Positions 1-5,346 of a DNA stretch of 8,024 nucleotides are shown here, one piece after another; the first letter of the stretch is position 1; each line of letters begins with the position of its first letter. Made by a program: the position numbers and the translations under genes. Location: contig CAJQMX010000346.1 of the NCBI GenBank assembly GCA_905479515.1, positions 1 through 8,024 on the forward strand, in the 5' to 3' direction. The notes under the pieces were generated by a model. The model was not told the DNA's origin and did not search any database. It worked only from the letters and a program-made list of their open reading frames with translations. The stretch is from an uncultured Parasphingopyxis sp. (GTDB lineage: Bacteria > Pseudomonadota > Alphaproteobacteria > Sphingomonadales > Sphingomonadaceae).

Positions 1-280
1 CTTTTGCATCCAGTTTCTGCGCGCCCTTCAGGTCCACCTGCTTGAAATAATCCTCAACCTCTTCGACCACCTCGACAACGCGCCACAGGCGCAGGTCGCC
101 GGTTTCGGTGTCGATCTTGGCGCGAATATCATTCTCGGCACCGTAACGGGCACGGGCGGCACGCTGGATCGCGTCTTCCATCGCCTCGATGACGATCGCC
201 TTGTCGATGATCTTCTCGCGCGCCACGGCATCGGCAATGGCAAGCAGTTCAGCTTTGTTGGCGGAAATGGCAGAGGCCAT
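1..280 (-). CDS. nusA: Transcription termination/antitermination factor NusA, N-terminal fragment
   Basis: NusA binds RNA polymerase and modulates pausing, termination and antitermination in the cytoplasm. Only the first 93 codons are in the window; the gene runs off the left edge. The visible protein begins MASAISANKAELLAIADAVA, followed by the segment EKIIDKAIVIEAMEDAIQRAAR (about residues 22-43) and RYGAENDIRAKIDTETGDLRLWR (about 45-67). This is the usual pattern of the N-terminal RNA polymerase-binding domain; the S1 and KH domains lie outside. The ATG at 280-278 is chosen because it gives the normal NusA start. It sits 5 nt after the rimP stop, with a GAAGGA Shine-Dalgarno made from the last rimP codons, so it is probably translationally coupled to rimP. 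The rimP-nusA pairing is nearly universal in bacteria. Identity is secure; only the truncation by the window limits it. Confidence 0.95.
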   Translation of the reverse strand, partial: MASAISANKAELLAIADAVAREKIIDKAIVIEAMEDAIQRAARARYGAENDIRAKIDTETGDLRLWRVVEVVEEVEDYFKQVDLKGAQKLDAK

Positions 281-285
281 ATGGG

Positions 286-810
286 TTATCCTTCTTCCTT
301 GATCGTTTCCGCACCTTCAGTCGAAAGCGGAGCGGTTTCTGCGATGAGTTTGTCGGTCAAGACCAGCTTGGCCGAGTGAATATTCTTGAAATCGAAAACA
401 TGATCGTCCTTGCCGGCAACGGCGGCGTGAATCGCTTCGCCTTCCCGGCCCGTGATAACACCCTTGAACTGTTTCTTGCCCATAACCGGTTCGATCAAAT
501 TGACCCGAGCCTCATGCCCGGCCCAGTCATCAAAATCGGTCAGGCGGGTGAGCGGACGATCAATACCCGGCGATGATACTTCGAGCCGATATGCGTCTTC
601 GATCGGATCCTTTTCGTCGAGCATTTCGGAAAGCGCGCGGGAAATCGCGGCGCAATCTTCGATAACCAGCTGGCGCGTATCCTCGCGCTCGGCCATCACC
701 TGCAACACGGGGCCATCATCGCCGCCCATCATCTTGACGCGCACGAGCACAAAGCCGAGCTTTTCGACTTCGGGTTCGATCATCTGCGTCAATGCGGCAA
801 TATCCGCCAT
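286..810 (-). CDS. rimP: Ribosome maturation factor RimP
   Basis: RimP assists late assembly of the 30S ribosomal subunit in the cytoplasm. The 174-residue protein has the two expected parts. An N-terminal alpha/beta domain ends in the family hallmark YRLEVSSPGIDRPL (about residues 74-87), and a C-terminal SH3-like barrel begins near residue 95, with GKKQFKGVI around 111-119. The C-terminal tail beyond about residue 155 is low in conservation and acidic (ending KEEG), and its codons supply the nusA ribosome binding site. The start ATG at 810-808 has a GGAG box at 819-816 with a 5-nt spacer. It is the first gene of the rimP-nusA unit, preceded by a promoter-like sequence at 902-930 and a leader of roughly 85 nt. 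Length and motifs match the family. Confidence 0.95.
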   Translation of the reverse strand: MADIAALTQMIEPEVEKLGFVLVRVKMMGGDDGPVLQVMAEREDTRQLVIEDCAAISRALSEMLDEKDPIEDAYRLEVSSPGIDRPLTRLTDFDDWAGHEARVNLIEPVMGKKQFKGVITGREGEAIHAAVAGKDDHVFDFKNIHSAKLVLTDKLIAETAPLSTEGAETIKEEG

Positions 811-841
811 GCGTTCTCCATACCATAATATGTCTCACCCT

Positions 842-865
842 GCCGACCCGGAGCCCCGGGCCAGC
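842..865 (-). promoter_or_regulatory. GC-rich hairpin in the rimP leader
   Basis: Read on the minus strand, positions 865-856 pair with 851-842 to give a 10-bp stem closed by the tetraloop GGCT (855-852). Two of the pairs are G-U wobbles, which form in the minus-strand RNA but become A/C mismatches on the plus strand. The structure is therefore better suited to the rimP leader than to any plus-strand transcript. It lies between the predicted transcription start near 895 and the rimP ribosome binding site at 816-819. No U-run follows it, so it is not an intrinsic terminator. A regulatory role is inference only; it may simply be a stabilising leader hairpin. Confidence 0.45.
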
Positions 866-901
866 CTCTGCAACGTTACCGATGTAGAGATAGGCAGGAG
901 C

Positions 902-930
902 TATATAGGCAGGGCTTGTGCAGGGGGCAA
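902..930 (-). promoter_or_regulatory. Predicted housekeeping promoter of rimP-nusA
   Basis: On the minus strand there is a -35 box TTGCCC (930-925), a 17-nt spacer and a -10 box TATATA (907-902), close to the vegetative sigma-70 consensus with ideal spacing. Transcription would start near 895, leaving an untranslated leader of about 85 nt before the rimP ATG at 810. It is the best promoter-like sequence in the divergent gap. It overlaps the weaker plus-strand candidate, so RNA polymerase binding for the two directions may be mutually exclusive. The call rests on sequence match only. Confidence 0.65.
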
Positions 931-944
931 GTGAAACCATAAGG
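916..944 (+). promoter_or_regulatory. Weak candidate promoter for the sugar dehydrogenase-Rieske pair
   Basis: A TTGTGC hexamer (916-921) lies 17 nt upstream of ATAAGG (939-944). The -35 half is acceptable but the -10 half is poor, which would fit a gene needing an activator or an alternative sigma factor. It sits just upstream of the inverted repeats at 935-971 and overlaps the opposing rimP promoter. No better plus-strand match was seen in the 183-nt gap. Confidence 0.22.
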
Positions 945-971
945 ATGGTTCTAACGTACTGGATAGAACCA
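935..971 (+). promoter_or_regulatory. Overlapping inverted repeats (possible operator or leader hairpins)
   Basis: TGGTTCTA at 946-953 is a perfect 8-bp inverted match to TAGAACCA at 964-971, with a 10-nt spacer. The left arm is also partner to an upstream copy: AACCAT (935-940) pairs with ATGGTT (945-950) around a 4-nt loop. The middle arm can therefore pair with only one of the two flanking arms at a time. The cluster ends 11 nt before the GGAG ribosome binding site (983-986) of the dehydrogenase gene. It could be a repressor or activator site with three half-sites of the AACCA type, or alternative hairpins in the transcript leader. The repeats are directly visible; the function is inferred. 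Confidence 0.5.
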
Positions 972-993
972 GACCCTTTAGCGGAGATCCACA

Positions 994-2133
994 ATGCGAA
1001 CCTTGTTGACCAGCCTATCTGTCTTGGCGCTCATCGCCTGCAGCGCTTCGGATGATGTGTCCGCGCAGACCGGAGATTCGGTAATCGCTGCGGCGACCGA
1101 GACATTCTCGGTCGAAGAGGTCGCAACGTTCAATGAGCCATGGGCGATGACCTTCCTGCCGGATGGCCGGGCGCTGATCACCGAACAGAGCGGGACGATG
1201 CGCTTGTGGAGCCCCGATCAGCCGACGGTCGCGGTCGGAGGTATTCCAGAGGTGGACTATGGCGGGCAGGGCGGCCTTGGCGATGTCGTCCTCCATCCGG
1301 ACTTTGCAGAGAACGGGTTTGTCTATTTCAGCTATGTTGAAGCCGGGGACGGCGATACGCGCGGCGCGGTTGTTGCGCGGGGCATATTGGTTGTGGCGGG
1401 CGACGACAGCGCGAGCCTTAACGATGTGGAAGTGATCTGGCGGCAGGCGCCCAAAGTTACCGGGCGCGGGCATTTCAGCCACCGGATCGCCTTTTCGCCT
1501 GATGGACAATATCTGTTCATCGCGAGCGGAGACCGGCAGAAGATGGAGCCTGCGCAGGATATCGAGAATAATCTCGGATCGATAGTCCGGCTCGATCCCG
1601 ATGGCGGGATCGTGTCCAACCCTCTGGTTGGCGGTGGTGAGGTGACTGCGCAAATCTGGTCCTATGGTCATCGTAATATCCTTGGCCTGGCCTTTGATGG
1701 CGAAGGGCGGCTTTGGGATATTGAGCATGGCCCGGCTGGCGGCGACGAACTGAATTTAATCGAGCCAGGCGCCAATTATGGCTGGCCGCTCGTTTCCAAT
1801 GGCGAGCATTATGATGGCACGCCGATTCCCGATCATGACACGGATGCCAGCTTCCGCGCCCCCGCGGCCTGGTGGACGCCGGTCATCGCGCCGGGCGGAA
1901 TGATTTTCTACACGGGCGACATGTTTCCGGAACTGACGGGCGATTTTCTCATTGCCGGTCTTTCCAGCAATGCGATCACCCATGTCGAGATCGATGGCGA
2001 TACAGCGCGCGAGGTGGGCCGCTTCACCTTCGACAACCGGATCCGCGAAGTGGAACAGGGGCCGGATGGAACGATCTGGATCCTGGAGGATGGCGAAGAG
2101 GGCCGGATGATCCGTTTGACGGCAGGCGGTTGA
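994..2133 (+). CDS. PQQ-dependent sugar dehydrogenase family lipoprotein (soluble aldose dehydrogenase-like)
   Basis: This is a six-bladed beta-propeller of the soluble glucose/aldose sugar dehydrogenase (YliI/Asd) family. Members oxidise sugars or other alcohols in the periplasm using pyrroloquinoline quinone and calcium; the substrate here cannot be read from sequence. The 379-residue protein starts with a short signal peptide ending in the lipobox LIAC, so Cys16 should be lipidated. Ser at +2 favours the outer membrane. Family motifs follow in order: NEPWAMTFLPDGR (about 47-59), GQGGLGDVVLHPDF (91-104), GRGHFSHRIAFSPDG with the probable catalytic His160 (157-171), YGHRN with the probable PQQ-contacting Arg227 (224-228), EHGPAGGDELN in the calcium/PQQ region (244-254), GANYGWP (259-265) and APGGMIFYTGD (299-309). 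A GGAG box 7 nt before the ATG supports the start. Its stop overlaps the start of the Rieske gene (TGATG). Whether the cell makes PQQ is not visible here. Confidence 0.88.
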   Translation: MRTLLTSLSVLALIACSASDDVSAQTGDSVIAAATETFSVEEVATFNEPWAMTFLPDGRALITEQSGTMRLWSPDQPTVAVGGIPEVDYGGQGGLGDVVLHPDFAENGFVYFSYVEAGDGDTRGAVVARGILVVAGDDSASLNDVEVIWRQAPKVTGRGHFSHRIAFSPDGQYLFIASGDRQKMEPAQDIENNLGSIVRLDPDGGIVSNPLVGGGEVTAQIWSYGHRNILGLAFDGEGRLWDIEHGPAGGDELNLIEPGANYGWPLVSNGEHYDGTPIPDHDTDASFRAPAAWWTPVIAPGGMIFYTGDMFPELTGDFLIAGLSSNAITHVEIDGDTAREVGRFTFDNRIREVEQGPDGTIWILEDGEEGRMIRLTAGG

Positions 2134-2789
2134 TGCCTGCCTTCGTCCAAGTTGCAGAATATCATCGCGATCTTGGCGCGAGCCTGGACCGCATGTTCGA
2201 AAATGCGCTGGATTGGGAGCATCTGCCCCATGTCCATGCGCGGACGTTTGACAATATTGCGATTATCGAGGAACGGGCCAGCGGTTGGCGCGCCAATGTT
2301 GGCATGGTGGGCGGCGGCGAGCTGACGATCGATCTGGAACTTGAGCGCGATATCGGGCGCTGGACGACCGACAGTTTTGCCGGTGATACGCTGATCGGCC
2401 GGATTGTCACCGATGCTACTGCGAATGGTCTTGATGGCTGCCGCGTTGATATTGCGTTCCAGCTGCCCGAAGCCGATCCGGCGCAGCGTGAAGGGTTCGC
2501 GGCCTATTATCCGGCGCTGTACGCCATGCTTTATGACGAAGACGAAGAGATGATGATCGCGCGTGCTGAAGCGATTGCACGCGGGCCTGCGGCATTGGCC
2601 GAACGGCGAACCGTTGCGCTGGCAGATGGCAGAGAGGCTCCCGTGCCGCTTTATTGCCCGCATCTGGGCCTGCCGCTGGATGCTGAACCGGACGAGGATG
2701 GCACGATCACCTGCCCCTGGCACGGCTATCGCTTCGATATTGCGAGCGGAAAATGCGTCAGCGGCGCGGCGTGCAACTGGGCCGTATAG
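2133..2789 (+). CDS. Small Rieske [2Fe-2S] protein with N-terminal oxygenase-like iron motif (reversed domain order)
   Basis: The 218-residue protein has a clear C-terminal Rieske motif, Cys175-Pro-His177-x16-Cys194-x2-His197, in the context YCPHLGLPL...ITCPWHGYRFD, ligating a [2Fe-2S] cluster. The N-terminal half contains D27-W-E-H30-L-P-H-V-H35. This matches the D-x2-H-x4-H iron-binding pattern of the catalytic domain of Rieske oxygenases. A following acidic helix, YDEDEEMMIARAEA (about 134-147), could supply the third ligand (Asp135 or Asp137). Canonical enzymes have the Rieske domain first and are 350-450 residues long; here the order is reversed and the protein is compact. The C terminus stops soon after the Rieske GKC segment, shorter than usual. 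There is no signal peptide, so it is probably cytoplasmic, unlike its upstream partner. The ATG overlaps the dehydrogenase stop, implying translational coupling. Substrate and reductase are unknown. It might also be an electron-transfer protein with a degenerate oxygenase domain. Confidence 0.75.
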   Translation: MPAFVQVAEYHRDLGASLDRMFENALDWEHLPHVHARTFDNIAIIEERASGWRANVGMVGGGELTIDLELERDIGRWTTDSFAGDTLIGRIVTDATANGLDGCRVDIAFQLPEADPAQREGFAAYYPALYAMLYDEDEEMMIARAEAIARGPAALAERRTVALADGREAPVPLYCPHLGLPLDAEPDEDGTITCPWHGYRFDIASGKCVSGAACNWAV

Positions 2790-2791
2790 CG

Positions 2792-3148
2792 CTACCAGCT
2801 TTTGCCGTCGGGATAACGGGTTTCGACCCCGTCGAGAAAATCCTCTGCAAAAAGGCGGGCGTTGATGCCCATGCGCGGATGGGGGCCGTCTTCTCGCGGA
2901 ACCCAATGCGTGGTGGTTCCGCATGTCGGGCAATGGTGGGTGACGAGCGCGGCTGGCGACAGATCGGTGCGAACATAGCCCCTCGTTTCTCCTGAAATCT
3001 CGACCTCGTTTGACGCGTAGTAGACCCAGAGCGCGCCAAGGCTGCGGCACAGGCTGCAATTACAAGAATTCACATAGTCAGGCGCGCGAGTGACCGTAAC
3101 GCGCACTTTGCCGCAATGGCACTGGCCGGAGATGGGTTCGGCGCTCAT
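2792..3148 (-). CDS. GFA family zinc protein (glutathione-dependent formaldehyde-activating-like)
   Basis: This is a 118-residue member of the GFA/CENP-V fold family of small cytoplasmic zinc proteins. Visible metal ligands are Cys10-x-Cys12 (GQCHCGKV), Cys29-x-Cys31-x2-Cys34 (SCNCSLCRSLG) and Cys73-x2-Cys76 (HHCPTCGTTTHW), the standard two-zinc arrangement. The founding Gfa was proposed to speed condensation of formaldehyde with glutathione, but that activity is disputed and most homologues have no known substrate, so no specific function is assigned. The ATG at 3148 overlaps the trmB stop as ATGA, so the gene is the last of the metK-matB-trmB-GFA run and is probably translationally coupled. 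It ends tail to tail with the Rieske gene: the two TAG stops are separated by 2 nt and form the palindrome TAGCGCTA. Confidence 0.88.
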   Translation of the reverse strand: MSAEPISGQCHCGKVRVTVTRAPDYVNSCNCSLCRSLGALWVYYASNEVEISGETRGYVRTDLSPAALVTHHCPTCGTTTHWVPREDGPHPRMGINARLFAEDFLDGVETRYPDGKSW

Positions 3149-3828
3149 GCTTTCAGATACCGGAAATACCAGACTTCATGCCCCTTTTTCCGGGCTTTGC
3201 GTTCATAACGGGTTTCCGGCCAGTCTGCCGGGCGGACAAGGAAATCGGAAGGGGTTTCCACCTGCCAGGCGAAATCCTTGCGCTGCCGCATGATCATCAT
3301 CGCCCAGCGGCAATAAACAGGATGGTCGCTTCCCAGCCGGAATTCGCCGCCTGGTTTCAGCTTGGCGGAGATCATGTCGAGCGGCCCATGATTGATCATC
3401 CGACGCTTGGCGTGGCGTGCTTTGCGCCACGGATCGGGGTGGAGCAGGTAAAGCCGCTCCAGCGAACCATCGGGCAGCCGCTCCAGCGCATCGAGCGCGT
3501 CGCCCATATGGATGCGGATGTTGGAGAGATTGCGGTCGCGAATATGGCCAAGCGCGCCGACCACGCCGGTCTCATAATGCTCGCAGCCGATAAAACCGAT
3601 CTCGGGCCGGGCTTCTGCCTGTGCCGCGAGATGTTCTCCCGAGCCGAACCCGATCTCGAATTCAAGCGGACGCGAATCGCCAAACAGGATTTGTGCATCG
3701 AGCGGGCCATCCTCCGGCACGGCGATTTCGGGCAGCATGGTCTCCAGCATTTCCTGCTGGCCCGCGCGCAGCCTGTGCCCTTTGGAGCGGCCATAGAGGC
3801 GGCGGATGATGGCGGGATCGGCGGCCAT
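3145..3828 (-). CDS. trmB: tRNA (guanine-N7-)-methyltransferase TrmB
   Basis: TrmB transfers a methyl group from SAM to N7 of guanosine 46 in the variable loop of tRNAs. The 227-residue Rossmann-fold protein shows the N-terminal YGRSKGHRLRAGQ segment (about 12-24) and the SAM-binding motif LEFEIGFGSGEHL (55-67). These are followed by FIGCEHYETGV (79-89), the acidic strand IRIHMGDALDAL (104-115), the family signature LHPDPWRKARHAKRRMI (129-145) and the C-terminal ETRYERKARKKGHEVWYF (205-222). All expected catalytic and tRNA-binding elements are present. The ATG at 3828 shares one base with the matB stop (TGATG), and its own stop overlaps the downstream GFA start. Lying downstream of metK, which makes its methyl donor, is the ancestral order as I know it in alphaproteobacteria, but here matB intervenes. 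Confidence 0.95.
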   Translation of the reverse strand: MAADPAIIRRLYGRSKGHRLRAGQQEMLETMLPEIAVPEDGPLDAQILFGDSRPLEFEIGFGSGEHLAAQAEARPEIGFIGCEHYETGVVGALGHIRDRNLSNIRIHMGDALDALERLPDGSLERLYLLHPDPWRKARHAKRRMINHGPLDMISAKLKPGGEFRLGSDHPVYCRWAMMIMRQRKDFAWQVETPSDFLVRPADWPETRYERKARKKGHEVWYFRYLKA

Positions 3829-5336
3829 CAGCTTGTAAACAATCCGCTATGCTGATCGCGCAGCTTGGCTTTCTGCACCTTGCCCATCGCATTGCGGGGC
3901 AGGGTGTCGGCAAAGAGGATCTGGCGCGGCTGTTTGAACCGGGCGAGCCCGTCCGACAGAGCCGAGAGAATTGCGGTCTCATCAAGCGCCGCATTTTCGC
4001 GCACCACCACGGCCACCACGGCTTCTCCAAGATCAGGGTGCGGGACACCGATCACGGCGCTTTCGGTCACGCCGGGAACCGCGTCGAGCACGAGCTCAAT
4101 TTCCTTGGGATAGATGTTGAGCCCGCCTGCAATGATCAGATCCTTCGCCCGGCCGACAATCGCGACCCGTCCCTCGGCGTCCATTGTCGCGATATCGCCG
4201 GTGATGAAATAGCCGTCGGGGCGCATTTCCTCCGCAGTCTTGTCCGGCTTTTTCCAATAGCCCTGAAAGAGATTGGGGCCTGTGATCTCGAGTATTCCGG
4301 GCGTGCCGCTTTCCACTTCTGCGCCATTTTCATCAGCAACGCGCGCCGATACGCCGGACAGCGGAAAGCCGACCGTGCCGGGGATGCGCTCCCCGTCATA
4401 AGGATTGGAGGTGATCATGCCCGCTTCCGTCATCCCATAGCGTTCCAGGATATGGTGTCCGGTTTTTGCTTCGAACTCGGCGAAAGTCGCTTCGAGCAGC
4501 GGGGCCGAGCCGCTTATGAACAGGCGCATATTCGCGGATGTTTCGCGGGTCAGGCCGGGATGCGCGGCGAGGCGCACATAAAAGGTCGGCACGCCCATCA
4601 GCACCGTGGCATGCGGCATATCGGCCAATATACTGTCTGCATTGAAAGCAGCGTGAAAGCGGATGGTCGATCCGCCGAGCAACGCCAGATGCAGCGCCAC
4701 GAAAAGCCCGTGAACATGATAGATGGGCAGCGCGTGGATCAGCACATCATCGGCCTGCCAGTGCCAATAGTCTTGCAGGACGCGCGCATTGGAGGCGAGA
4801 TTGTCATGGCTGAGCATCGCGCCCTTGGAGAGGCCTGTCGTGCCGGATGTGTAGAGGATTGCGGCAAGGTCATTCGGCGCCCGTTCAACCGTTTCGAACG
4901 GTACGGTCGAAGCCATCGCTTCATGTTCAGCCAGACTGCCATGCCCCTCGGCATCAAGCGTGACGAGTTTCGCATCGCCTGCTAGCGGGGCGATCGCTTC
5001 CCGCTTGGCCGGATCGCAAACGATAACCGCCGGTTCGGCATCGCCAATGAAATATTGGAGTTCTGCCGGGATATAAGCGGTGTTGAGCGGAACATAGACC
5101 AAGCCCGCCCTCACACTGGCCAGATAGAGCAGGACATTCTCGACCGATTTTTCAATCTGCACGAGTATCCGGTCGCCGGGCTTGCCGCCAAGGCCGACAA
5201 GCGCCTGCGCCCATTGCCCGACTATCGTGTCGAGATGGGCGTAGGTCAGCCGCGTTTGGCCGCTTTCGACGATCAGGGGTTTGTCCCCCGCCTGTGATGC
5301 TGCCTCCGCGAAGAGAGCGTAGATATTGGCTGTCAT
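3828..5336 (-). CDS. matB: Malonyl-CoA synthetase (malonate-CoA ligase)
   Basis: MatB activates malonate with ATP and CoA to malonyl-CoA plus AMP and pyrophosphate, in the cytoplasm. The 502-residue ANL-superfamily ligase has the ATP-binding loop LYTSGTTGLSKG (161-172), ERYGMTEAG (298-306), GYFITGD (375-381), the hinge region GRAKDLIIAGGLNIYPKEIE (395-414) and the C-terminal catalytic lysine in RNAMGKVQK (Lys486). Segments such as EKSVENVLLYLASVRAG, PLNTAY, HALPIYHVHGLFVA, VLMGVPTFYVRL and MRLFISGSAPLL closely resemble Rhodopseudomonas palustris MatB as I recall it. This favours malonate over acetate or fatty acids. Lys486 corresponds to the lysine reported to be acetylated in that enzyme. 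No malonate transporter or malonyl-CoA decarboxylase gene is adjacent. The ATG lies 10 nt after the metK stop with only a weak CGGGG ribosome binding site, so it may depend on translation of metK. A different short dicarboxylate or acyl substrate cannot be excluded. Confidence 0.88.
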   Translation of the reverse strand: MTANIYALFAEAASQAGDKPLIVESGQTRLTYAHLDTIVGQWAQALVGLGGKPGDRILVQIEKSVENVLLYLASVRAGLVYVPLNTAYIPAELQYFIGDAEPAVIVCDPAKREAIAPLAGDAKLVTLDAEGHGSLAEHEAMASTVPFETVERAPNDLAAILYTSGTTGLSKGAMLSHDNLASNARVLQDYWHWQADDVLIHALPIYHVHGLFVALHLALLGGSTIRFHAAFNADSILADMPHATVLMGVPTFYVRLAAHPGLTRETSANMRLFISGSAPLLEATFAEFEAKTGHHILERYGMTEAGMITSNPYDGERIPGTVGFPLSGVSARVADENGAEVESGTPGILEITGPNLFQGYWKKPDKTAEEMRPDGYFITGDIATMDAEGRVAIVGRAKDLIIAGGLNIYPKEIELVLDAVPGVTESAVIGVPHPDLGEAVVAVVVRENAALDETAILSALSDGLARFKQPRQILFADTLPRNAMGKVQKAKLRDQHSGLFTS

Positions 5337-5346
5337 GCCCCGGAGT

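Noticed and set aside
716..994. Minus-strand open frame spanning the rimP promoter region
   Set aside because: It overlaps the rimP start in another frame and covers the promoter and leader; it has no convincing ribosome binding site.
2839..2885. Small hairpins after the Rieske gene as a plus-strand terminator
   Set aside because: The stems are only 4-5 bp, have no T-run after them, and lie inside the GFA coding sequence (codons for PHPRMGIN).
2753..2995. Frameshift extending the Rieske protein into the next plus-strand frame
   Set aside because: The alternative frame reads GVQLGRIALPAF, superficially like an extended C terminus. It then runs on through the antisense of the GFA gene, and nothing else indicates a frameshift.
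1908..3059. Minus-strand open frame of 383 codons antisense to the dehydrogenase and Rieske genes
   Set aside because: Its translation is rich in Arg, Pro and His with no recognisable motif. It overlaps two well-supported plus-strand genes and part of the GFA gene, as expected of a shadow frame in GC-rich DNA.
3849..4985. Plus-strand open frame of 378 codons antisense to matB
   Set aside because: It lies entirely inside the matB coding region, has no ribosome binding site or family motif, and mirrors codon-position bias of the real gene.
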